This document shows positions 51,898 through 60,714 of a stretch of 64,000 nt of DNA, in pieces. The stretch is taken from the NCBI GenBank assembly GCA_900078375.1, contig FLQS01000024.1, forward strand, positions 22,400 to 86,399, given 5' to 3'. Below the pieces are notes generated by a model that saw nothing but the letters and a program-made list of their open reading frames with translations, was not told the DNA's origin and made no database searches. The position numbers and the translations under genes are program-made. This stretch comes from an uncultured Mycobacterium sp. GTDB taxonomy: Bacteria; Actinomycetota; Actinomycetes; Mycobacteriales; Mycobacteriaceae. How positions within the stretch are numbered: the stretch's first letter is position 1; each line of letters opens with the position of its first letter.

Positions 51898-53001
51898 GCG
51901 GCGCCGCTTGGCCAGGACCACCATGGCGAGCGGGATGGACATCGGTGCGGGTGCCGCCGCCAGCTGCGCGGCGACCGAGGCTTCCAGTTGCTCGACGAAT
52001 TCTCGGTGCCGCGTGCTGCGCCGGTCCCGGCCGCGATTGGCGTCGCCGTCGGCGTCCACCGCCGCAGCCAGGATCGGAAACATCGAAGTACGCAGGAACT
52101 CAGCCCAATTCGCGCCGAAGGCCTGTTCGTCTTTGTCGCTCTGGAATTGCGACCAGAACCGGTCTTCGCCGTCCACCATCTCCAGGTGCTCGATCTCGAG
52201 GCCCTCGAATCGTCCCGACGGCGCGAACGGCGCCCGGAAGTCCTTCTCGTCGCGGCCGGTCGACGGGATCGACATGCGGCGCGCCTCGTCGGCGGTGATC
52301 AGGCCGTCGTCGACGAACTGGGCCAGCGCCGACATGATCGCGTCGAACGCCGCCGTGAATCCTGATGTGCCAGCGGGTTCCAGGCCGACGGTCAGCACCA
52401 CCAGTTGGCCTCCGGGTGCCAGCTCGCGGCCGCGGAAGGCGACGAAGTCGCGCCAGTCCTCGGCGGCCTGGCGGGCGTAGGCGCGGCGGGCTTCTTCGTC
52501 GGTGCTGTAGGAGATCTCCACGTGATCGGGGATCGGCATCGGCACTCGGCGCAGCCAGTGGATGGCCCATGAGCTCCAGCCCAGCGCGATGCTGTCCGAG
52601 GGCAGGATCTGGGTGTAGAACGAGCGGCCCACCACGGAGGCGTAGGTGGCGGAGTCCTTCTTGAGGTAGCTGTCCTGGTCGTCGGCCAGGGTGGAGAACA
52701 GCGCGGTGAAGTCGTTGCCGGGTACATCGGTATGCGCCACAAGAATCGCGTGATCGGAGCGAGTGCGCTTGCGGATGACGGCGATTGCCGCGCTGATCGG
52801 CAGGAGCGCGTTGTAGCCGATCGCCGCACCGTAGTCGGCGATGGCGATGGGCTGCGGCGCCCTGGGGATGGCGACGTTGTGCGCCGCCTCTTCGAAAAGC
52901 TTTGTGGCAGGACGTAATCCAGCCGCCTGCAGTCTCGTGGATTCGGTGTAAGTGTGGCTGTCCATCGGCACCGGACGCACCACGATACTGGACTCGCGCA
53001 T
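51889..53001 (-). CDS. SABATH-family carboxyl methyltransferase (fatty-acid O-methyltransferase-like)
   Basis: 370 residues. The SABATH order is visible: YTESTRLQ near the N-terminus, SAM motif IADYGAAIGYNAL, GNDFTALFSTL, and the signature stretch SIALGWSSWAIHWLRRVP, which in plant salicylate/jasmonate methyltransferases reads S-HWL--VP. Mycobacterial SABATH enzymes methylate free fatty acids. Substrate here is inferred from that precedent. ATG 53001 is 1 bp after the LapA-like stop; ATG 52965 is an alternative. Confidence 0.8.
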   Translation of the reverse strand: MRESSIVVRPVPMDSHTYTESTRLQAAGLRPATKLFEEAAHNVAIPRAPQPIAIADYGAAIGYNALLPISAAIAVIRKRTRSDHAILVAHTDVPGNDFTALFSTLADDQDSYLKKDSATYASVVGRSFYTQILPSDSIALGWSSWAIHWLRRVPMPIPDHVEISYSTDEEARRAYARQAAEDWRDFVAFRGRELAPGGQLVVLTVGLEPAGTSGFTAAFDAIMSALAQFVDDGLITADEARRMSIPSTGRDEKDFRAPFAPSGRFEGLEIEHLEMVDGEDRFWSQFQSDKDEQAFGANWAEFLRTSMFPILAAAVDADGDANRGRDRRSTRHREFVEQLEASVAAQLAAAPAPMSIPLAMVVLAKRRRSA

Positions 53002-53002
53002 G

Positions 53003-53242
53003 TCAGTTCTTGCGACGGCGGTGCAGCAACAGCCCGACCACGATGCCCACGACCAGCATCGCGGTCAACAACAGCCACATCGGGGCCTCGACGGTGATCC
53101 ACAGGACGTGCACCGCCGGGCGCGAACGGTTCTGGGCGATGAATATCGCTGCCAGCACCACCAGGGTGATGGCCAGCCAGTAGCGCAGGGCGAAACGTCT
53201 CACGCCACCGCCGGCGGGCTTGGCGACTTCCTCAGGCGACAT
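53003..53242 (-). CDS. LapA-domain (DUF1049) small membrane protein
   Basis: 79 residues with two TM helices (about 20-40 and 50-72) and FIAQNRSRPAVHVLW between them, typical of LapA/DUF1049. GGGAGG precedes the ATG. It is cotranscribed with the methyltransferase. In other bacteria LapA has envelope-assembly roles; not shown here. Confidence 0.8.
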   Translation of the reverse strand: MSPEEVAKPAGGGVRRFALRYWLAITLVVLAAIFIAQNRSRPAVHVLWITVEAPMWLLLTAMLVVGIVVGLLLHRRRKN

Positions 53243-53287
53243 GACAACCTCCCGTTCTGTCAGAAGATTGACGCTAGTCGCTGTCGG

Positions 53288-54235
53288 CTAGTTCGTCGGA
53301 TAACTCACGCCGGTGAGCTGTTCGGACAATTGCCACAGCCGCCGGCAGTCCTCGGCATTGGCGGCGCGGTCGGTGATTTTCGCCTCGGTGACCCCGCCGC
53401 CGGCCAGCTCCTGGAAGCCGCGGGGTCCGTAGAACTCGGAACCGTGGGCCTTCGGATCGACGGCCGCATACAGCACGGGCACGATCCCTTCGTCGACCTC
53501 CTGCCACATGAATGGCAGGTAGCGCCAGCTGAACTGGTAGAACCGGGCCATCGCCGTCGGCTTTTCCCGGCCGTGCGAAGGCCCGCTGATCTGCAGGTTG
53601 GTCTTGCACAGGCCGGGATGGGCGGCGTTGGACATCAGCCCCCACCCGAGCCGGCGGCTGAGCCGGTCGAGTTCGAGGGCGAACATCAGCGTCGCGATCT
53701 TGGACTGGCCGTAGGACAAGTTGGCCGAGTAGGTGCGCTCGAAGTTGGGATCGTCGAAATTGATGCGGCCGAAACGGGCCGCCAGGCTGCTCAGCGACAC
53801 CACGCGCGGATTGTCGGCCCCGCGCAGCAGTGGCAGCAGGTGAGCGGTCAGCGCGAAGTGGCCCAGGTGGTTACTGCCGAATTGCAGCTCGAAACCGTCG
53901 GCGGTGGTGTCGCGCTGGGGTGGCTGCATGACGCCGGCGTTGTTGACCAGGATGTCGATCGGCCGGCCTTCGGAATTGAGTTCCTCGCCGAGCGCGGCGA
54001 TGCTGGCCAGCGACGACAGGTCGAGGTTCTTGATGGTCAGCTTGGCGTCGGGGACTTCGGCGCGGACTTCCGCGATCGCCGCCTCTCCTTTGGCGCGGTT
54101 GCGGATTGCCATGACGACGTCGGCGCCTGCCGCGGAGAGGCGCTTGGTGACGCCGAGCCCCAGCCCGCTGTTGGAGCCGGTGACGACGGCGAATTTCCCG
54201 GAGAGATCGGGTATGGAGAGGGCGAGATCAGTCAT
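53288..54235 (-). CDS. Short-chain dehydrogenase/reductase (retinol-dehydrogenase-like)
   Basis: 315 residues: TGSNSGLGLG cofactor motif, NNAG, and YGQSKIA (Tyr-x3-Lys). Length and pattern fit the extended RDH/protochlorophyllide-reductase-like SDRs common in mycobacteria. It is divergent from the TetR gene at 54301 with two repeated sites between; likely its target. A short N-terminal extension to 54271 is possible. Confidence 0.85.
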   Translation of the reverse strand: MTDLALSIPDLSGKFAVVTGSNSGLGLGVTKRLSAAGADVVMAIRNRAKGEAAIAEVRAEVPDAKLTIKNLDLSSLASIAALGEELNSEGRPIDILVNNAGVMQPPQRDTTADGFELQFGSNHLGHFALTAHLLPLLRGADNPRVVSLSSLAARFGRINFDDPNFERTYSANLSYGQSKIATLMFALELDRLSRRLGWGLMSNAAHPGLCKTNLQISGPSHGREKPTAMARFYQFSWRYLPFMWQEVDEGIVPVLYAAVDPKAHGSEFYGPRGFQELAGGGVTEAKITDRAANAEDCRRLWQLSEQLTGVSYPTN

Positions 54236-54251
54236 GCCGGGGACGCTAACA

Positions 54252-54290
54252 GAACAATGGTCTGATAACAAGAGAACGGTGGTCTGCTAA
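54252..54290. promoter_or_regulatory. Tandem 17-bp sites for the TetR regulator
   Basis: GAACAATGGTCTGATAA (54252-54268) and GAACGGTGGTCTGCTAA (54274-54290) match at 14 of 17 positions, offset 22 bp. They lie between the SDR gene and the TetR gene and cover the probable -10 (TAAATT, 54288) of the latter. Confidence 0.65.
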
Positions 54291-54300
54291 ATTATCTGCT

Positions 54301-54975
54301 GTGACCTCGACGTTCCAGCGTGCCCGGCGACCCGAACAGTTGGCCGCCCGGCGCTCGGCGATCCTGGCGGCGGCCCGCGCCGCGCTGGCTGACAAGGGCG
54401 TCGACGAGGTGACGCTGCGCGATATCAGCGAGCGGGTCGGCCTGGCGAAGTCCAACGTGCTGCGCTACTTCGACACCCGGGAAGCGATCCTCCTCGAGGT
54501 GCTCGACGAGGAGTGCCGGGACTGGGTGTTTGACCTGGAGAACCGGCTCGGTTCACCTCGCCCGCGAAAGCCTGCTTTCGCCACCGAGATTCGGTTCGCG
54601 GACATCGTCACCGACACCCTGGTGGAGCGTCGGCTGATGTGCGAGCTGCTCGGCGCGATGGCCGGTGTGCTGGAACGCAATATTTCGGGGGATTTCGCGC
54701 GTGACTTCAAGGTCCGGGTCATGCAGAACATCGCGACGGTGTCCGAGCTCGCCGGCCGGCAGCTGCCGTGGCTACCCGAGGAATTCGTGGCGTTCTTCGG
54801 CGAGGGGGCGTTGAGCCTGGTGGCCGGCATGTATCCGTTCTCGGTGCCCACCGAGGCGGTACGTCAGGTGATCGGGGAGCTGGGTTTTCCCGATCCGCAC
54901 GGGCGGTTTGTGGCCGGTCTGCGCACCGGGCTGTCGACCTGGCTGATTGGAGCCGCGGCGCAAAGCCCGGCGTGA
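54301..54975 (+). CDS. TetR-family transcriptional regulator
   Basis: 224 residues with an N-terminal TetR helix-turn-helix (VTLRDISERVGLAKSNVLRYF). The C-terminal ligand domain is of no group I can name. The GTG start lies 7 nt after TAAATT, probably leaderless. It likely represses itself and the divergent SDR. Its TGA overlaps the next GTG. Confidence 0.86.
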   Translation: MTSTFQRARRPEQLAARRSAILAAARAALADKGVDEVTLRDISERVGLAKSNVLRYFDTREAILLEVLDEECRDWVFDLENRLGSPRPRKPAFATEIRFADIVTDTLVERRLMCELLGAMAGVLERNISGDFARDFKVRVMQNIATVSELAGRQLPWLPEEFVAFFGEGALSLVAGMYPFSVPTEAVRQVIGELGFPDPHGRFVAGLRTGLSTWLIGAAAQSPA

Positions 54976-55709
54976 CACACTTTCTCACCATGGCCGGCGC
55001 CAGAACTGTCTCCCGCATGTGTGCGATCTCCGGGATTCTCATGATGGTGGTCGGCGGTGTCGGCTTCATCGTTGTGATGATCCTCAACGCCTTCGTGCTC
55101 GACGAGTTCGATGCGTACGGCGAGGTGCCCATCCCGGGTTCAGGTCACGTGCAGCTGCCCGCCGGCCAGGCCCAGATCAGCTTTCACACCGCGGTGACGG
55201 GTTCCCCGTCGAGCGGGTTTCCGATGCCACCCCTCAAGCTGAGCATCATTCCGCCGGACGGTGTGGCCGATCCGGTGCTGACCGAAAACCACGGCACGCT
55301 CACGACTATCAACAGTGACACCCATATCCGGATCTGGACCGCAGAGATCCCCGCGGCCGGCACCTACCAGATCCGCACCGACGGCCAGGTGGGCGGCTAC
55401 ATCAACCCGCAGCTGGCCTTTGGCAAGGAAAGTAGTTTCGACTATCTGCACTGGATCTTCGCCGCGGTATTCGGGTTGGGGTTGGTGGACCTGATCGTGT
55501 CGCTGTTCCTGCGTAAGCGCCGCGGCAGCGACCGGACCGTGGCGCTCGTGCCGAATGCTCCGCTCGATCCCTACACGCCTGCGTCCTACCCGCCGTCCGA
55601 CCAGGGCGTGCGGCTTGAGCAGCTGAAAACCATTGCTGCTCTGCGCGATTCCGGCGCATTGACACAGGCCGAGTTCGACGCGGAGAAGCGCAGGATCCTC
55701 GGCGAGTAG
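54972..55709 (+). CDS. Membrane protein with C-terminal SHOCT domain
   Basis: About 245 residues: TM helix near residues 20-42, an extracytoplasmic beta-rich domain of about 120 residues, a second TM helix, and a cytoplasmic tail ending in a SHOCT motif (LEQLKTIAALRDSGALTQAEF). SHOCT motifs mediate oligomerisation. GTG 54972 overlaps the TetR stop (GTGA); ATG 54990 is an equally possible start. Role unknown. Confidence 0.72.
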   Translation: MTHFLTMAGARTVSRMCAISGILMMVVGGVGFIVVMILNAFVLDEFDAYGEVPIPGSGHVQLPAGQAQISFHTAVTGSPSSGFPMPPLKLSIIPPDGVADPVLTENHGTLTTINSDTHIRIWTAEIPAAGTYQIRTDGQVGGYINPQLAFGKESSFDYLHWIFAAVFGLGLVDLIVSLFLRKRRGSDRTVALVPNAPLDPYTPASYPPSDQGVRLEQLKTIAALRDSGALTQAEFDAEKRRILGE

Positions 55710-55729
55710 GGCGTCTACACTCGGCGTAC

Positions 55730-56887
55730 GTGAAGGCTGTCAGCTGTGTGCACGGGACCCTATCGGTGATCGACCTGCCCGCGCCGGAGCCCGCCGAAGG
55801 CCAGCTGGTGCTCAATGTCGCCAGTTGCGGGATCTGTGGCTCGGACCTGCACGCCAAGGATCATGCCGACGAACTCGCGGACGTTTTCGACGAGGTCGGC
55901 TACCGGGACGGGATGCGCGCCGGCACGCCGACGGTGATGGGCCACGAGTTCTCCGGGGAGGTGGCCGAGCGCGGCCGCAAGACCCCCAAGGACTTCAAGA
56001 TCGGAACGCCCGTGGTGTCGTTCCCGATGGTTCGCCTGGCCGGGGCGGTGCAGATGACCGGCCTCTCGCCGCTGGCCCCGGGCGGATACGCCGAGCAGGT
56101 AATCGTGGAAGCGCCAATGACCTTTTCGGTACCCAACGGTCTTTCCCTGGATACCGCGGCGCTGACCGAGCCGATGGCGGTCGGGCTGCACGCGGTGCGT
56201 CGAAGTGAGATCAAGAGACGCGATACCGCGATCGTGATCGGCTGTGGCCCAGTCGGACTGGCGGTCATCTGCCACCTCAAGACGCTGGGAGTGGCAACCA
56301 TTGTCGCCAGCGACCTCTCGCCCGGTCGGCGGGCGCTGGCCACACGCTGCGGGGCCGACGTCGTGGTCGACCCCGCGGTGGACTCGCCCTACGAGATGGC
56401 GGCAGGCAAGGGCGTCGTGACCGATTTCTCCGGGCTGGCCGAACTCGGGCTCGGGTCAATGGAGAAGCTGCGCAAGCTGCCCGGCTGGTCGCACATCTAC
56501 CGCGCCGTCGACGCACTCGGGGCCGCCGGTCCGAAGCGTCCGGTGATCTTTGAATGCGTGGGTGTACCCGGAATGATCGAGGGCATCAGCACGGCGGCGC
56601 CGCTGAGCTCACGAGTGGTCGTCGTCGGCGTCTGTATGGGATCCGACCGGTTCCGCCCGGCGATGGCGATCGGCAAAGAGATCGATATGCGCTTCGTGTT
56701 CGGTTACACCCCACTGGAATTCCGCGATACCCTCTATATGCTGGCCGACGGCAAGCTCGACGCATCCGCGGTGGTCACCGGCAAGGTCGGGCTCGACGGC
56801 GTGGCGGCGGCCTTCGAAGCGCTGGGCGATCCCGAGCGACACGCGAAGATCCTCGTGGATCCGCGCAGCGCGGTGACGGCGCCTTAA
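55730..56887 (+). CDS. Zinc-dependent medium-chain alcohol dehydrogenase-family protein
   Basis: 385 residues. Catalytic zinc motifs CGICGSDLH and GHEFSGEV are present, and the NAD motif VIGCGPVGLA is intact. The usual four-Cys structural zinc loop is missing. An insertion near residues 230-260 is unusual. GTG start follows TACACT by 8 nt, likely leaderless. Substrate is unknown. It overlaps the convergent hydrolase gene by 4 bp. Confidence 0.82.
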   Translation: MKAVSCVHGTLSVIDLPAPEPAEGQLVLNVASCGICGSDLHAKDHADELADVFDEVGYRDGMRAGTPTVMGHEFSGEVAERGRKTPKDFKIGTPVVSFPMVRLAGAVQMTGLSPLAPGGYAEQVIVEAPMTFSVPNGLSLDTAALTEPMAVGLHAVRRSEIKRRDTAIVIGCGPVGLAVICHLKTLGVATIVASDLSPGRRALATRCGADVVVDPAVDSPYEMAAGKGVVTDFSGLAELGLGSMEKLRKLPGWSHIYRAVDALGAAGPKRPVIFECVGVPGMIEGISTAAPLSSRVVVVGVCMGSDRFRPAMAIGKEIDMRFVFGYTPLEFRDTLYMLADGKLDASAVVTGKVGLDGVAAAFEALGDPERHAKILVDPRSAVTAP

Positions 56888-57507
56888 GAGCCCCGCTTCA
56901 CCCAGTCGTCGTAGTTGACCAATTCGTCGCCGATGCGGGTGGTGTCGCCGTGCCCGGTGTAGACGACGGTGTCGGCCGGTAGCTTGCCCAACTTGTCCTT
57001 GATCGACCCGAGGATCGTCGGGAAGTCGGAGAACGAGCGGCCGGTCGCGCCGGGACCGCCCTGGAACAAGGTGTCGCCGGAGAAGACCGCGCCCAGTGCG
57101 GGGGCGTACAGGCAGGTTGAGCCGGGGGAGTGCCCCGGGGTGGCGATGGCGTGCAGCTCGATGCCATCGGCCTTGAGTACCTGACCGTCCTCAATGGTGC
57201 GGAATGGCTTGTCGCCGTGAGTCATTCGCCACAACATGTCATCGGCGGGGTTCAGCAGAACCGGGGCGTCCAGGTCGGCGGACAGCTGTGGCGCGACGGT
57301 GATGTGATCGTTGTGGCCGTGGGTGCACACCACCGCGACGACGTGCCGGTTGCCGACGGCGTCCTCGATGGCCTTGGCGTTATGGGCGGCGTCGATGACG
57401 ATCACCTCGGAGTCGTCACCGACGATCCAGATGTTGTTGTCGACTTCCCAACTGCCACCGTCGAGTTCGAAGGTGCCGCTGGTGACCACCCGCTCGATGC
57501 CGGCCAT
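56884..57507 (-). CDS. Metallo-beta-lactamase-fold hydrolase linked to mscR
   Basis: 207 residues with THGHNDH (HxHxDH) and further His/Asp ligands (TPGHSPGS, FSGDTLF, YTGHGD): a glyoxalase-II-like enzyme with two metal sites. Next to mscR it probably hydrolyses the S-formyl-mycothiol product, releasing formate and mycothiol. The start overlaps the mscR stop by one base (TGATG), so they are coupled. Homologous to the Rv2260 position in M. tuberculosis. Confidence 0.85.
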   Translation of the reverse strand: MAGIERVVTSGTFELDGGSWEVDNNIWIVGDDSEVIVIDAAHNAKAIEDAVGNRHVVAVVCTHGHNDHITVAPQLSADLDAPVLLNPADDMLWRMTHGDKPFRTIEDGQVLKADGIELHAIATPGHSPGSTCLYAPALGAVFSGDTLFQGGPGATGRSFSDFPTILGSIKDKLGKLPADTVVYTGHGDTTRIGDELVNYDDWVKRGS

Positions 57508-58592
57508 CAGAGTACGACCACAGAACGCAGGACCTCACCGGCGTGCATCTTGTGGAAGGCGTCCTCGATGGCGTCCAGCCCGATGCGTTCGGAGACGAAC
57601 TTCTCCAGTGGCAGGCGGCCCTGGCGGTACAGGCTGATCAGGGTGGGGAAGTCGCGCTCGGGCAGGCAGTCGCCGTACCAGGAGGACTTCAGTGATCCGC
57701 CGCGGGAGAAGAAGTCCACCAGCGGCATCTCCAGGCGCATGTCCGGGGTCGGAACACCCACCAGCACAACGGTTCCGGCCAGATCGCGGGCGTAGAACGC
57801 CTGCTTCCAGGTCTCCGGGCGTCCAACGGCGTCGATCACCACGTCGGCGCCGAAGCCGTCGGTCAGGTCCTGGATGGTTTTGACGGCGTCGAGTTCTTTG
57901 GCGTTGACGGTGTGGGTGGCGCCGAATTCGCGGGCCCATTCGAGCTTCTTGTTGTCGGTGTCGACGGCGATGATCTTGCGCGCGCCGACGAGGGCGGCCC
58001 CGGCGATCGCGGCGTCGCCGACGCCGCCGCACCCGATCACTGCGACGGTGTCGTCACGGCCGATCGCGCCGGTGTTGACCGCCGCACCCAGGCCGGCCAT
58101 CACGCCGCAGCCGAGCAGCCCGGCCACGGCGGGGTCGGCCTCGGGATCGACCTTGGTGCACTGCCCTTCGTGGACCAGGGTCTTGTCGGCGAATGCGCCG
58201 ATGCCCAATGCGGGCGTCAGCTCGGTGCCGTCGGTCAGCGTCATCTTCTGGGTGGCGTTGTGGGTGTCGAAGCAGTACCACGGGCGGCCGCGCTTGCAGG
58301 CGCGGCACTGACCGCAGACCGCGCGCCAGTTCAGGATGACGAAGTCGCCAGGCTCGACGTTGGTGACACCGGCGCCGATGGCTTCGACGGTGCCGGCGGC
58401 CTCGTGTCCGAGCAGGAAGGGGTACTCGTCGTTGATGCCGCCTTCGCGGTAGGTCAGGTCGGTGTGGCAGACGCCGCACGCGATGACCTTGACCACCACC
58501 TCGCCGGGCCCGGGGTCGGGGATGACGATGTCGACCAACTCGACGGGCTGCTTCTTGGATCGGGAAATCACACCACGCACTGTCTGGCTCAT
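57507..58592 (-). CDS. mscR: S-(hydroxymethyl)mycothiol dehydrogenase MscR
   Basis: 361 residues, class III-like zinc dehydrogenase: catalytic zinc CGVCHTDL and GHEAAG, complete structural zinc loop CGQCRACKRGRPWYC, and NAD motif VIGCGGVGDAA. It oxidises the formaldehyde-mycothiol adduct (and reduces S-nitrosomycothiol), giving formaldehyde and NO tolerance. First gene of the pair with the hydrolase; divergent from the TPR gene. Confidence 0.92.
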   Translation of the reverse strand: MSQTVRGVISRSKKQPVELVDIVIPDPGPGEVVVKVIACGVCHTDLTYREGGINDEYPFLLGHEAAGTVEAIGAGVTNVEPGDFVILNWRAVCGQCRACKRGRPWYCFDTHNATQKMTLTDGTELTPALGIGAFADKTLVHEGQCTKVDPEADPAVAGLLGCGVMAGLGAAVNTGAIGRDDTVAVIGCGGVGDAAIAGAALVGARKIIAVDTDNKKLEWAREFGATHTVNAKELDAVKTIQDLTDGFGADVVIDAVGRPETWKQAFYARDLAGTVVLVGVPTPDMRLEMPLVDFFSRGGSLKSSWYGDCLPERDFPTLISLYRQGRLPLEKFVSERIGLDAIEDAFHKMHAGEVLRSVVVL

Positions 58593-58661
58593 GGGCCAAA
58601 CATTAGCGCGACGGATGCGGAATTCGCCGTGCCGGTCTCGGTCGGAAGATACGGTGAAGAC

Positions 58662-59609
58662 TTGTTAACCGCGAGAGTTGAAACCCAGACCGACCTGCTG
58701 GTCACGGCCCGTGCCGCCTATCGCGGCGGTGACTTCGAAACCAGCTACGCGGCGTTTTCCCGTGCCGGTGCCGTGGGGCCGTTGGCCGTCGACGATCTCG
58801 ACGCGATGGCGATCGCTGCGGCGGCGCTCGGTCACGGCCGGGAGGCCATGCGAGTCGGCGAACTCGTCTATGTCCGGCTCACCCGCACGGACCCCAATGC
58901 GGCGGCGGGGAAGGCGGTCGAGCTCGGCTCGGCGTGGTTGTCGCGGGGTGAGTGGGCCATCGGCCAGAGCTGGATCCGCCGGGCGCGCGGGTTGCTTGCC
59001 GGTGCACCCGAAAGCCCAGCGCTGGTGAGACTGACCTACCTGGAGACCGTGGTGGCGGTGCTCACCGACGACGGCGATCTGGCGGCCGAACGGTCGGCGG
59101 TATTGCGGCAGATGTCGCTGAGGAGTGCGCAGACCGCAGTGGCCGGCGAGGCGTATTACCAACTCGGCGAAGTGCGGCGGCGCCGCGGTGATGTCGACGG
59201 CGCGTTCGCGGCCTACGCCAGAGCCCATCAACTGGGTGTCGCACCGCAGCCGGGCGAGGCGCTATTGCGCTGTGCGCTGGGCGATGTTGACACTGCCCGC
59301 GACGAAGTGCGCGCCGCGATCGCGGTGGCCGATTCCGGTGACCTGCCCCGGCTGCTGCGGGGTGCGGTCCAGATCGCTTTGGCGGGAGGCGATCTCGACG
59401 AGGCAGACCGTTGTCTGCGCGAGCTCGAGGCCGTCGGTGCCGTCGACAACCTCTTGCGCGGGGCGGTGCTGGTGCGTCGCGGCCGCCACCGCGAGGCACT
59501 GGCGGTGTTGCAAGCGGCGCTGCGAGAGTCGGGCTACGTGGGAGGCGAGGCCTACGAGTGGATGGCGCAGGCGCGCCGCGGTCTCGGAGTGATCCCGCCG
59601 CAGGACTAG
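58662..59609 (+). CDS. TPR-repeat protein
   Basis: About 315 residues of helical repeats of TPR type (AYYQLGEVRRRRGDVDGAFAAYARAHQLG is typical). TACGGT lies at -12 to -7 of TTG 58662, suggesting leaderless translation; GTG 58629 is an alternative. No enzymatic domain is seen. Longer in-frame extension under mscR is an antisense artefact. Confidence 0.68.
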   Translation: MLTARVETQTDLLVTARAAYRGGDFETSYAAFSRAGAVGPLAVDDLDAMAIAAAALGHGREAMRVGELVYVRLTRTDPNAAAGKAVELGSAWLSRGEWAIGQSWIRRARGLLAGAPESPALVRLTYLETVVAVLTDDGDLAAERSAVLRQMSLRSAQTAVAGEAYYQLGEVRRRRGDVDGAFAAYARAHQLGVAPQPGEALLRCALGDVDTARDEVRAAIAVADSGDLPRLLRGAVQIALAGGDLDEADRCLRELEAVGAVDNLLRGAVLVRRGRHREALAVLQAALRESGYVGGEAYEWMAQARRGLGVIPPQD

Positions 59610-59619
59610 GTTGAAATTC

Positions 59620-60714
59620 ATGACGAGACTGGATGACGATCCATCGACTCGATCGGTGTCACAGCACGAGACGACCGACGAGTTCGCCGCCCGAATGGTC
59701 CGGGCCATCGACGAGGCCAGTGTGACGATCCTGACCAGCATCGGTCATCAGACCGGGCTGTTCGACACGTTGGCGCGCCTGTCGGCGGCGACGAGCCAAG
59801 AGATCGCCGACGCCGCGGGACTCAACGAACGATATGTGCGGGAGTGGTTGGGTGGCATGGTCACCGGAGGTGTCGTGGACTACGACGCGGGTTCGACGAC
59901 GTACCGACTTCCGGAACACCGTGCAGCCGTGCTGACGCGGGCGGCCGGTCCGGACAATTTGTCGCGGGTGGCGCAGTTCATCCCGCTGCTCGGTGAGATC
60001 GAACAGAAGATCGTCGGCTGCTTTCACCATGGCGGCGGCCTGCCGTACACCGACTACCCCAGATTCCATGCCCTGATGGCCGAAGAAAGCGGAGAGGTGT
60101 TCGATGCGGCGCTCGTCGACGCGATCTTGCCGATGGCTGAGGGGCTGCCGCAGCGGTTGAGCGCCGGTGCTGAGGTCTCCGACTGGGGTTGCGGCAGCGG
60201 TCACGCGATCAACGTGATGGCAGGGGCCTTCCCGACTAGCCACTTCACGGGCATTGACTTCTCCGAAGAAGGCGTCGCGGCGGCAACGGCCGAGGCCACC
60301 CGGCTCGGACTGGACAACGCGAAATTTGTTCGCGGCGATCTCGCGGCTCTGGACATCGCCGACGCCTACGACGTCATTACCGTGTTCGATGCCATTCACG
60401 ACCAGGCACAGCCCGCGCGCGTGCTGGCCAACATTCACCGTGCCCTGCGACCCGGTGGCGTGCTGCTGATGGTGGACATCAAGGCCTCCAGCAAGCTGGA
60501 AGAGAACATTGGAGTGCCGCTGGCTCCCTACCTCTACGCGGTGTCCACCATGCACTGCATGTCGGTATCGCTGGCCTACGGGGGCGCGGGTCTGGGAACG
60601 GCATGGGGACGCCAGCTGGCGACCTCGATGCTCGCTGACGCGGGCTTCCCCGAGGTCACGGTTCACGAGATCGACACCGACCCGATCAACCTCTACTACG
60701 TCGCCACCAAGTGA
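59620..60714 (+). CDS. Methyltransferase with N-terminal winged helix (Rv2258c-like)
   Basis: 364 residues. The N-terminal 100 form a winged-helix dimerisation region (SQEIADAAGLNERYVREWLGGM), followed by a class I SAM domain with motif I SDWGCGSGHAINV and the acidic FTGIDFS. M. tuberculosis Rv2258c has the same layout and the same neighbours. Substrate unknown. The ATG has TAGGTT 7 nt upstream. It ends in GTGA overlap with the next gene. Confidence 0.85.
   Translation: MTRLDDDPSTRSVSQHETTDEFAARMVRAIDEASVTILTSIGHQTGLFDTLARLSAATSQEIADAAGLNERYVREWLGGMVTGGVVDYDAGSTTYRLPEHRAAVLTRAAGPDNLSRVAQFIPLLGEIEQKIVGCFHHGGGLPYTDYPRFHALMAEESGEVFDAALVDAILPMAEGLPQRLSAGAEVSDWGCGSGHAINVMAGAFPTSHFTGIDFSEEGVAAATAEATRLGLDNAKFVRGDLAALDIADAYDVITVFDAIHDQAQPARVLANIHRALRPGGVLLMVDIKASSKLEENIGVPLAPYLYAVSTMHCMSVSLAYGGAGLGTAWGRQLATSMLADAGFPEVTVHEIDTDPINLYYVATK

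Noticed and set aside
57912..58661. Long N-terminal extension of the TPR protein
   Set aside because: It would be entirely antisense to mscR; a -10 box sits just before TTG 58662.
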